From: Candidatus Melainabacteria bacterium
GTDB taxonomy: Bacteria > Cyanobacteriota > Vampirovibrionia > Obscuribacterales > Obscuribacteraceae
DNA: 64,000 nt
Reading direction: 5' to 3'
Assembly (NCBI GenBank): GCA_003151275.1
Contig: PLXC01000013.1
Coordinates: forward strand, 1-64,000
Part shown: positions 42,804-50,567 of the stretch, piece after piece
How positions within the stretch are numbered: position 1 is the first letter of the stretch
Layout of the letters: the number at the start of each line of letters is the position of its first letter
Position numbers and translations under genes: made by a program
The notes under the pieces: generated by a model
What the model saw: the letters and a program-made list of their open reading frames with translations, nothing else
Database searches by the model: none
What the model was told of the DNA's origin: nothing

Positions 42804-43931
42804 TTAAGGCGAAGTGAACGCTGCCACAGGATAACTTTGGTACAAGCGGGCAATTGTGGATTTATCGCGTCTAGATAGCACTGGCCAAACAGTTGCCGTA
42901 TCCACTGTGAAAAACATTACGTCATGATTGTTTGTCGAATGTCCCTGCAGACCCAGAACGTGACCGACTTCGTGCAAGCATGCTTTCTTCATTTCGTCTT
43001 CACTCAATATGCCTTCTGCCAAAATTGGTCTTGTCAAAATTTTGAGAGTCGCGCGCTCAATGAGATTGCCTTTGACGATGATTTTGGCTGACCCTCGCTC
43101 ACTTAAAGTGCCGTTCTCAGTGACTTCGCGCGGATCAGATGTCCACGTGCAGAAAATATCCGCGTGCTCTTTGTCCCCAACAATTTGATAGGTGATTCGA
43201 CGTCCAGCTGCTTGCGACCAATCATCAAAAGAAGTGATCAATGCTTCTTTAAAAGACTGTTTGAACCCGGTAACTGACTTGCCGTCGTTTAAGTCACCGT
43301 TTTGAATGAAAATTCGGATGGGAAGCTTTTCTTTGGGCCAGCGGTAAGTGCCTTCAGCAGTGATACTCTCCAAATAATCTTCCGCTTTAGGATCTGAATT
43401 TGGTTTTTGATTGGCTGTTTTTAGCGCACTAATGATGTCCGTGATTTGTTGGCGCTGCTGTTCATCGACATTCTCCGACAAGTACGTTGTGTACCATTTA
43501 ATCGCATCTGTGTTGGCGCCGATACTTTGATAACAACCGGCCAGATTCAACGTAGCCTCTGGCATATGCGGCGCCAGCTCTAGCGCCACTTTGAATTCAG
43601 CTAGGGCTTTTGGCATGTTCCCGGAGTTTTGATAAGCAAGTCCGAGGTTGCAATGAATGCCGGCTGATTTTGGTGCCAATGCTGCTGCTTGTTCCAGCAA
43701 ATCGCGGGCTTGGTAAGCGCGATTTATTTTGAGAAGATGAACAGCCTGGGCGAAAAGCTCTTTGACTTTGGCACTGACGTGCTGGTCGTCCCGAATCTCG
43801 GGCGAGATGTTAGTACCCAGGCTCGCCTTGTTTTGACCCGGCAAGTCCTGTGTGGTTTCAGCCCGCAGTTGAGGGCACGAAAGGACCAGACCGGCGATAA
43901 AAAGGACGCTCACACCAACGTTTCTGATCAT
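42804..43931 (-). CDS. Secreted TPR protein with matrixin-like zinc protease domain (paralogue)
   Basis: A 375-residue exported protein, same layout as the gene at 11073: signal peptide (MIRNVGVSVLFIAGLVLSCPQLRA), TPR units (about 60-165, e.g. AGIHCNLGLAYQNSGNMPKALAEFKVALELAP) and a C-terminal matrixin-type domain with HEVGHVLGLQGH (H/E/H at 320-324, third His seven residues later). RWPKEKLPIRIFIQ opens the domain. It should be a zinc endopeptidase outside the membrane. I start at ATG 43931 because the signal peptide begins there; an upstream start would add 22 residues before it. Confidence 0.88.
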   Translation of the reverse strand: MIRNVGVSVLFIAGLVLSCPQLRAETTQDLPGQNKASLGTNISPEIRDDQHVSAKVKELFAQAVHLLKINRAYQARDLLEQAAALAPKSAGIHCNLGLAYQNSGNMPKALAEFKVALELAPHMPEATLNLAGCYQSIGANTDAIKWYTTYLSENVDEQQRQQITDIISALKTANQKPNSDPKAEDYLESITAEGTYRWPKEKLPIRIFIQNGDLNDGKSVTGFKQSFKEALITSFDDWSQAAGRRITYQIVGDKEHADIFCTWTSDPREVTENGTLSERGSAKIIVKGNLIERATLKILTRPILAEGILSEDEMKKACLHEVGHVLGLQGHSTNNHDVMFFTVDTATVWPVLSRRDKSTIARLYQSYPVAAFTSP

Positions 43932-44108
43932 CTGCTTGTCGGTCCTTGCGTCTGATAACTGCAGTTTATACAACCAGTGGCTAGATAATCCCGCCAAAAA
44001 GCCTATACCGTGAAGTTTACCGTAAGGATTTGCTATCGTAGATTAGTGGGCATACTAACTCTGGCTGGAGCGGGCCCTGAATTTTACTGGCAAATTGAGC
44101 TGTAGGTA

Positions 44109-45971
44109 ATGGTCGTCGAACAACATGAGGTAATTACAGAGCGACTCAGCCGCATGATGTCCCAGGAGAATGTAGTTGTTCTCAAGTATGGGCCGGATTT
44201 GCTTGGTGAGTTAACGGGCTTGGCCGCAGGCAAGCACTTATTTGACGCGGTTCTTATCGACGCCTCAGCCTGCGGCTATCTTTTTACAGCTGAACTCTTA
44301 ATCGAAGCCGGGCGTTTGGCAAACGCGCTGCTTGAAGTGCAAGGCGCATTGGTTTTCCTGAAAAAGGACAAAGCAGTGGCCATCGTCAGGGACACGCTGA
44401 TGGGTTCGCTAACATTTCATATTTTTGAAAATCACGCCGAATTGTTTGATTATTCTGCGCCCCTGGCTAAGCACGTTCAATCAACACTGGGTAAGTCTGG
44501 CGGATTAATCGAAGAAAGTACCGATTTGGCTCAACAAGTTTTGATGTCCACGGTGCCGGTATTGACCCATTTAGGCATTAAACTGAAAGCTGGAATGGAC
44601 CAGCCACGCAGGCGGAACGCCGTTATTGCTGCGGTAGACAATTACACACCTTTGAGCACCATCAGTCATCGCATCAGCTCCCAAGGCAAGATGACGACAG
44701 AAGAGTTGATGGAAGAGCTGAAGGCGCTTGAACAGAGCCGTGCCATCTATCCGATTTTCAATAAAGTGCCATTCCTAGTAAATTGTTTTCGCAACCAAAC
44801 TGCGTTTAGTTTGAAAGACCTGATGCTGGCATCACGTCTGGTTACTCAAGATCAGCTAGACGAGATGTTGTTCGAGTTGCAGAGCACTCCAATCAAAGAA
44901 CGAGTCACCATCGGCCCATTGGCGGTCAAAAAGGGATTCATCAACACCCGACAGTTGGAAATTGCTCTTCAGGATCAAGCTTTTTATGGGCAATCCGGCG
45001 ACTCTGATAAAGTGAAGTTGGTCAAGACTTCCGGCGAAGAGAGCCAGGTTCAGTCGCTCGTAGGGCACCTCGGCACAACCGACCCTTCGAATTTATTGCA
45101 GAATCTGGCCACTAATCGTGAAACCGGAGTGCTTTCGGTTGAATATAAGGACTTGCAGTTCCGCGCTCAATTCGAAGTTGGCAAATTGACACACGCCAAA
45201 GTCGGCAAAGTAGGTGGCAATTCTTCTGTGATCGAGTTCGCCTCGGCTTGGAAAGAAGGAATTTTTGTTTTTATCCAACGCACACCACCACCTGACTTGG
45301 CCAAAGAATCATGCAAAGTGACCAAACCGATTGACAAATTGTTGTTGGATGCCGCCTTAGCTAAAGACAACTCTGATGTGTTGTTAAAAAAATTGCCCAA
45401 AGGCATCAACTCTGTTCTTGAAAAGTTGCCTGACGAGAACGAGCTTCTTGAGACTGAATTGGAAGATCCACAGGAGAAGAAACCAGTTTCCAAAACTGAG
45501 ATGCTTCGCGCCCAGCGAGTTTGGGCAGCCCTGGATGGCTTGACTTCGCTGTCGACAGCGATTCGCTACATGGGCGATATCACCACTTCTGAAATGACAC
45601 GTGCTGTTGATCTTCTGTTGCACCATGAATTGGTGACAATACCAAAAGTCGATCTGTACGGACCTTTGGACAAGTTTCAGCAGCTTGTTATGGGAGTCGG
45701 CGAGAAAATTAGCGCTGAGAGAAGCTTCGCATTTCTTCGGTTGGCATTAAGAGATGGTATCGGCTATTCGGGCAGAGCAAGGATTTTCACGATGGGAGCT
45801 GGTGGTGAAGTTGGTGTCGATTTAGCCGCAGCCCGCTCGGCACAAACCTCGTTATCGGCGATCATTAAGGACATAGAGAACTGGCAAGTTAAGTACATCG
45901 AATATGTCAGTCAGGAATTGAATCGAGACGTCCTTCTAGCGCTGATTCGCGAGATCCACCAAGCTTCTTGA
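44109..45971 (+). CDS. DUF4388 (PATAN) protein with GspE-N-like units
   Basis: A 620-residue cytoplasmic protein. Residues about 317-415 are a DUF4388/PATAN-type domain (GHLGTTDPSNLLQNLATNRETGVLSVEYKDLQFRAQFEVGKLTHAKVGKVGGNSSVIEFASAWKEGIFVFIQ), used in many bacterial signalling proteins. Before it are GspE-N-like helical units (FSLKDLMLASRLVTQDQLDEMLFELQSTPIKERVTIGPLAVKKGFINTRQLEIALQ). The N-terminal 130 residues are alpha/beta; one segment (LFDAVLIDASACGYLFTAELLIEAGRLANALLEVQGALVFL) recalls STAS-like or receiver-like folds. It may coordinate surface or motility functions; unproven. Confidence 0.75.
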   Translation: MVVEQHEVITERLSRMMSQENVVVLKYGPDLLGELTGLAAGKHLFDAVLIDASACGYLFTAELLIEAGRLANALLEVQGALVFLKKDKAVAIVRDTLMGSLTFHIFENHAELFDYSAPLAKHVQSTLGKSGGLIEESTDLAQQVLMSTVPVLTHLGIKLKAGMDQPRRRNAVIAAVDNYTPLSTISHRISSQGKMTTEELMEELKALEQSRAIYPIFNKVPFLVNCFRNQTAFSLKDLMLASRLVTQDQLDEMLFELQSTPIKERVTIGPLAVKKGFINTRQLEIALQDQAFYGQSGDSDKVKLVKTSGEESQVQSLVGHLGTTDPSNLLQNLATNRETGVLSVEYKDLQFRAQFEVGKLTHAKVGKVGGNSSVIEFASAWKEGIFVFIQRTPPPDLAKESCKVTKPIDKLLLDAALAKDNSDVLLKKLPKGINSVLEKLPDENELLETELEDPQEKKPVSKTEMLRAQRVWAALDGLTSLSTAIRYMGDITTSEMTRAVDLLLHHELVTIPKVDLYGPLDKFQQLVMGVGEKISAERSFAFLRLALRDGIGYSGRARIFTMGAGGEVGVDLAAARSAQTSLSAIIKDIENWQVKYIEYVSQELNRDVLLALIREIHQAS

Positions 45972-46084
45972 CGATTGTTTTCGCCGTTTGTTTTTGCTGC
46001 GCGGACAGGTTAGAACCGTTAAAATTAGCTGAGATCCGCTGGGATATCAAGCTCTTCGGAAGTTAAGTGCAACGGGAGAATGTC

Positions 46085-48055
46085 ATGTCTTTTATAAAAG
46101 ACGCAAGTGCGCGAGTGTGGAAAAGTTTAGTCGCATCTAGCTTGTTGATTGTGCCGATATCCGTATATGCTGCCAATCTTCAAGGTTCGACAATAGCTCA
46201 GGCTAATGGGTTTTCGGCGCCAAACAACGTTGGCACGCTGGATTTTTACGGACCGGCAATGCTTGTTCGGCTTGCTGTCGCACAAAATCCAAAATGTCCA
46301 CCGCAGATCCTGACCAAACTGGCCAGCGATCCGTCCGATGAAGTTCGCGAAGCAGTGGCTGCCAACATAAACACCCTCGACGCTGATAAGGACCGACTGG
46401 CGCGCGATAGCAATGACTTAGTCAGCGAAGCGGTCTTAACTAATCCGGCCGGGGTCGCTCCGACAACGCTGGCCTTTTTAGCCAATTCGCGACAACCAAA
46501 GATTATCGAGACGTTAGCCGCCAGCCCAAAAACTTCTCCTGAGATTCTATCTAAACTGGCGCAGGGACCCATTCAAACAGAATACTTGTTACTTTCTTTG
46601 GCGCGCAACCCACATTTGCCAGCCGAGCAAATAGTGAGATTGTCGAAAGTAGGAGACCGTTTGGTAAGAACGTTTCTGGCTCGCCAGTCAAAACTGACTC
46701 CGGCTGCTTTAGCGGTATTGGCTCAGGATGGTGATTTGGGCGTTCGCTCATTTGTGGCCCAAAACCCTAACACTCCTCCAGCGTCTTTAGAACTGCTTTC
46801 CAAAGACAACAACGAAGTGGTGCGCGAAGGAGTTGCTCTCAATCGTTCGACGCCATTGACTGCTCTTAAGCGTTTGGCTGTTGATCCCAGTTGGGAGGTG
46901 CGCTTGGAGGTCGCTCAGAGTCCTTTAACGACAAAGGAAGACTCTGCTTTGATAGACGAACTAGTGAATGATAAGCAGATGCGGGTTCGTTGGGCTTTAG
47001 GATCGAACAAGACACTATCGCCAAAGACAATAGAAACCTTGGCCAATGATTCTAATCAACGAGTTCGAGAGGCGATCGCGAGAAATCCGAGCACCGCGGC
47101 CGATGTCATCGCTAAACTCAACAAGACTAATACAATCGCGATCTCGCAAATTATTGCTGCGAGAATTAGTTTGGCACCGGAGGTCGTAGCTTTGTTATGT
47201 GCGGATGCATCGCCGCTCGTCAGGCACACCCTGGCAGGGAACTCAGCATTGCCTGAACAAGAAGCGAAGAAACTTGTTGTGGACAGTTCGCCTACGGTGC
47301 GTGCGGCTCTGGCTGCTAATTCTTTCAAGCGTGATACTACATCGTCCACTTGGCGCAATGATATTTACTCCAAGTTGGCCGGCGATCAAGATCAGAATGT
47401 TCGCCAAGCTTTGGCTACAAACCCTACCGTTAGTCCGGCTTTTCTATCGACAATGGTGGCGGATAGTTCAGCTTTCGTGCTTCGCGCTCTTGCATCCAAC
47501 CCTTCGAGTTCTGAGCAGGTATTGTTAGCGTTGGCTGAAAGTCCTGATTCTGTTGTTCAGCAAAGACTGCTTAATCGTGGACAAAAACCGAGTGAAGCTG
47601 TGTTCACACAGTTGGCGCAAGCTAAGGATCCGGCTCTTAAGATGATGCTGGGTTCAACCACCAGAGCTAGTCACGGCGCTCTAGAAGCATTGGCAAAAGA
47701 CCGAGATCCGAATGTAAGAGAGGCTGTTGCAGGCAATCCTTACGCAACTGAACCTGTTTTAGCGATTTTGGCCAGTGATGCAAGTGCAGATGTTAGAGCG
47801 GCAGTAGCCAGGAACAAAAACACGCCAATCGCATTGTTGACAAAGCTTTCCACCGATAATGAACTGGTCAGAACGTCTTTGGCAGGCAATCCAAATCTGC
47901 CACCAGAAAGTCTTCTTCAGCTCTCGAAAGATAAGCTGCCCGAAGTGCGGCGAGCGGTTGCCTCTAATCCGTTTGCACCAGCTGCGGTGCTGACCTCCTT
48001 GAGTGATGATAATGAAGTTTGGATAGCGGTGCCAAGTCGGCGCCAATTTAACTGA
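46085..48055 (+). CDS. Secreted long LRV/HEAT-like repeat protein
   Basis: A 656-residue exported protein. After a signal-anchor region (about 1-32, WKSLVASSLLIVPISVYA) nearly the whole length is leucine-rich-variant repeats of about 24 residues, with the pattern 'A-x-N-P-x-x-P-x-x-x-L-x-x-L-A-x-D-x-x-x-x-V-R-x-A-V-A' (e.g. LAGNPNLPPESLLQLSKDKLPEVRRAVASNP). Twenty or more units stack into a solenoid for protein binding. Start ATG 46085 has GGGAGA upstream. The thiolase gene follows seven bases after the stop, suggesting a shared transcript but no functional link. Confidence 0.85.
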   Translation: MSFIKDASARVWKSLVASSLLIVPISVYAANLQGSTIAQANGFSAPNNVGTLDFYGPAMLVRLAVAQNPKCPPQILTKLASDPSDEVREAVAANINTLDADKDRLARDSNDLVSEAVLTNPAGVAPTTLAFLANSRQPKIIETLAASPKTSPEILSKLAQGPIQTEYLLLSLARNPHLPAEQIVRLSKVGDRLVRTFLARQSKLTPAALAVLAQDGDLGVRSFVAQNPNTPPASLELLSKDNNEVVREGVALNRSTPLTALKRLAVDPSWEVRLEVAQSPLTTKEDSALIDELVNDKQMRVRWALGSNKTLSPKTIETLANDSNQRVREAIARNPSTAADVIAKLNKTNTIAISQIIAARISLAPEVVALLCADASPLVRHTLAGNSALPEQEAKKLVVDSSPTVRAALAANSFKRDTTSSTWRNDIYSKLAGDQDQNVRQALATNPTVSPAFLSTMVADSSAFVLRALASNPSSSEQVLLALAESPDSVVQQRLLNRGQKPSEAVFTQLAQAKDPALKMMLGSTTRASHGALEALAKDRDPNVREAVAGNPYATEPVLAILASDASADVRAAVARNKNTPIALLTKLSTDNELVRTSLAGNPNLPPESLLQLSKDKLPEVRRAVASNPFAPAAVLTSLSDDNEVWIAVPSRRQFN

Positions 48056-48062
48056 GGTTTCG

Positions 48063-49268
48063 ATGAAGGAAGCTGTAATCATAGACGCTGTGCGCACGCC
48101 GATCGGACGTTATGCAGGGGCGCTCAAGGATATCCGTCCAGACGACCTGGCGGCCCTTTTAATTGCCGAACTTGTCAAACGAAATTCGCTCGACCCAAGC
48201 AAAGTCGAAGATGTGATTCTCGGTTGCGCAAACCAAGCTGGTGAGGATAACCGCAACGTGGCAAGAATGTCTGCGCTATTGGCCGGTTTGCCTATCACTG
48301 TGCCTGGAGCAACGGTGAACCGCCTATGCGGTTCTGGACTGATGGCCGTCAATGACGCCTGTCGGGCGATTCAAACAGGGAATGGTGAAGTGTATATCGC
48401 CGGCGGTGTTGAGTCGATGACTAGAGCACCATATGTGATGCTGAAGAACGATTCTGCATTTGCTAGAGGCGATCAGAAATTGGTTGATACAACCATCGGT
48501 TGGCGATTCGTCAATAAAAAGTTATCAGATTTGCACCATCCATATTCGATGGGAGAAACTGCGGAGAATGTGGCAGAACAATTCAAAGTATCTCGCGAGG
48601 AGCAAGATCAGTTCGCTTTTGAGAGTCAACATAAATACGCTGAGGCCGCCAAATCTGGGCGTTTTAAGGATGAAATAATTCCTGTGCCTTTGCCCCAAAA
48701 GAAGGGCAGCACCGAGACTGACTTTTTCTCGGTTGATGAACATGCAAGACCGGACACAAAAATCGAGGATTTAAAGAAGCTGAAACCTGCTTTTCGGGAG
48801 AATGGCACTGTTACTGCTGGCAACTCGTCAGGAATCAACGACGGCGCCAGTGCTTTGCTGATCATGTCTAGAGACATGGCTAATGAACTTGGACTTAAAC
48901 CGATTGCCAAATTTGTCAGTTCTGCAGTAGCCGGTGTGGATCCATCGATCATGGGCACAGGTCCAATACCCGCCACACGCAAGGCTGTTGAGCGCGCCGG
49001 GCTGAAAATCTCAGACATCGATTTAATCGAACTGAATGAGGCATTTGCAGCCCAAGTCTTAGCCTGCGTCAATGAACTTGGACTAGACTCAAAAAAGCTC
49101 AATGTCAATGGCGGCGGCATCGCCCTCGGGCATCCTTTGGGAAGCAGTGGTTCTCGGATTCTCGGCACGCTTATCCATGAGATGAAAAGAAGGGGATCTG
49201 CCTACGGTCTGGCCACGATGTGCATCGGAGTAGGCCAGGGTATTGCTACGATTGTGGCGCTCGAATGA
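48063..49268 (+). CDS. Thiolase (acetyl-CoA/3-oxoadipyl-CoA type)
   Basis: A 401-residue thiolase. Nucleophile C89 in TVNRLCGSGLMA, H357 in GGGIALGHPLGSSG and C387 in ATMCIGVGQG form the complete catalytic set. The sequence TTIGWRFVN and LHHPYSMGETAENVA is like PcaF (3-oxoadipyl-CoA thiolase), but no other beta-ketoadipate gene is nearby. The reaction joins or cleaves an acyl-CoA with acetyl-CoA. Its position between a repeat protein and DNA-repair genes gives no clue to its pathway. Cytoplasmic. Confidence 0.93.
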   Translation: MKEAVIIDAVRTPIGRYAGALKDIRPDDLAALLIAELVKRNSLDPSKVEDVILGCANQAGEDNRNVARMSALLAGLPITVPGATVNRLCGSGLMAVNDACRAIQTGNGEVYIAGGVESMTRAPYVMLKNDSAFARGDQKLVDTTIGWRFVNKKLSDLHHPYSMGETAENVAEQFKVSREEQDQFAFESQHKYAEAAKSGRFKDEIIPVPLPQKKGSTETDFFSVDEHARPDTKIEDLKKLKPAFRENGTVTAGNSSGINDGASALLIMSRDMANELGLKPIAKFVSSAVAGVDPSIMGTGPIPATRKAVERAGLKISDIDLIELNEAFAAQVLACVNELGLDSKKLNVNGGGIALGHPLGSSGSRILGTLIHEMKRRGSAYGLATMCIGVGQGIATIVALE

Positions 49269-49313
49269 GTCTAGAAGCGACCAATCAACGGGTTCTTCAC
49301 TTAGGAAACTCAG

Positions 49314-50567
49314 ATGGCCAAAGAAAGCGGTCAATTTAAATTTCTGCAATTCTCAGACGTGCACTTGGATTCGCACTTGAGCCTTCTTAAGCTGCCCCTT
49401 TCTTCAAGTGAGCGTGGGCACCGCAGGCGCGAAATTCTGGAAGCATTCGTGCTCGCTTTAGACGTGGCTAAGCAGGAAGAAGTTGATGCCGTCCTGATTC
49501 CTGGCGACTTGTGGCATAACGAAAGCATAAGAGGCGTAACGCTGACTAAAATAATCGCAGCCTGCGCCGCATTAGGTGATGTGCCAGTTGTCATCGCCCC
49601 GGGTGATCGCGATTGTTACACGGGCGGATCATTCTACAACGACCACGTCTTGCAAGTGCATGGCTTGCCAACTTGGCCCGAGAATGTGCACGTCTTTAAA
49701 ACTAGAGATTTTTCCACGTTCAAGCATCCTTGCCATCCCGAAGTGGCGTTTACAGGGCGCGCTTTAACGACTCCAGAACCGCAGTCCGAACGCCCCTTGG
49801 CTTGTTCGGTAAGACGAGATGATCGGCTGCCGATTAATATTTTGCTTCTATGCGGTTCGATTGATGGGTACACGGGAGTCGATAGGGCAAGTGAAATCGC
49901 CCCTTTCAGCCCTTTTACCGCCGAAGAATTGGAGGAGGCGCAGTTTACATATGCAGCACTGGGACACTATCACGACTACACCGAGGTGCTTTCGGGTAAC
50001 GGTAATATACTTGGTGCTTACTCTGGATCACTGGCAGGCAGGGGCTTTGACGAGCTTGGACCGCGTTTTGCCTTACTGGGAACGATACATAATAGCGATT
50101 TTGGGGCTCGGCAATGTACCATTGAACCGTTAGAGCTGGATCGTCGGCGGATGATCATGGTTAGCACCGATATATCCGGTTTAACTGGTGAAGACATGAT
50201 AGATGAGATCACAATGAACATTGAGGAGCAGGGCGGGCGAATTGAAAATGATCTCGTCTTCCTGCATCTTGAAGGAAATTACAGAATCGACAGCAATCCC
50301 AAAAATGTAATTGAAACACTGCAAGAGCACTACTACAACGTCGCGGTCCTGGATTACACGAGACCTGATTATCTCTCCGAGAGTTTTGATTATCGGACGA
50401 CAGAAGCTAAGTTCGTTGATTCACTTTTGGCAATGAAGAAAAATGTAGAGAACGCTGGTGGCGCTTTTGATACCAACCTTGATAGTTCGAGTGTCATAGA
50501 AGATGCGCTCTATTACGGTTTAGATGCGCTCAGACAAAAGAGGGTAACTGTTCGCGATGTGGATTGA
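49314..50567 (+). CDS. SbcD/YhaO-like metallophosphoesterase with altered motifs
   Basis: A 417-residue calcineurin-like phosphoesterase of the SbcD/YhaO nuclease group. Motif 1 FSDVHLDSH (D15, H17) and motif 2 IPGDLW (D65) are intact, as is GHYHDY (H218, H220). The usual GNHD reads GDRD (97-100), and the usual His in the LLLHG segment is Cys (C180), so two metal ligands are changed. Its own end overlaps the next gene, the SbcC-like ATPase, by 11 bases; the two should form a complex that handles DNA ends. Whether it still cuts DNA is uncertain. Confidence 0.88.
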   Translation: MAKESGQFKFLQFSDVHLDSHLSLLKLPLSSSERGHRRREILEAFVLALDVAKQEEVDAVLIPGDLWHNESIRGVTLTKIIAACAALGDVPVVIAPGDRDCYTGGSFYNDHVLQVHGLPTWPENVHVFKTRDFSTFKHPCHPEVAFTGRALTTPEPQSERPLACSVRRDDRLPINILLLCGSIDGYTGVDRASEIAPFSPFTAEELEEAQFTYAALGHYHDYTEVLSGNGNILGAYSGSLAGRGFDELGPRFALLGTIHNSDFGARQCTIEPLELDRRRMIMVSTDISGLTGEDMIDEITMNIEEQGGRIENDLVFLHLEGNYRIDSNPKNVIETLQEHYYNVAVLDYTRPDYLSESFDYRTTEAKFVDSLLAMKKNVENAGGAFDTNLDSSSVIEDALYYGLDALRQKRVTVRDVD

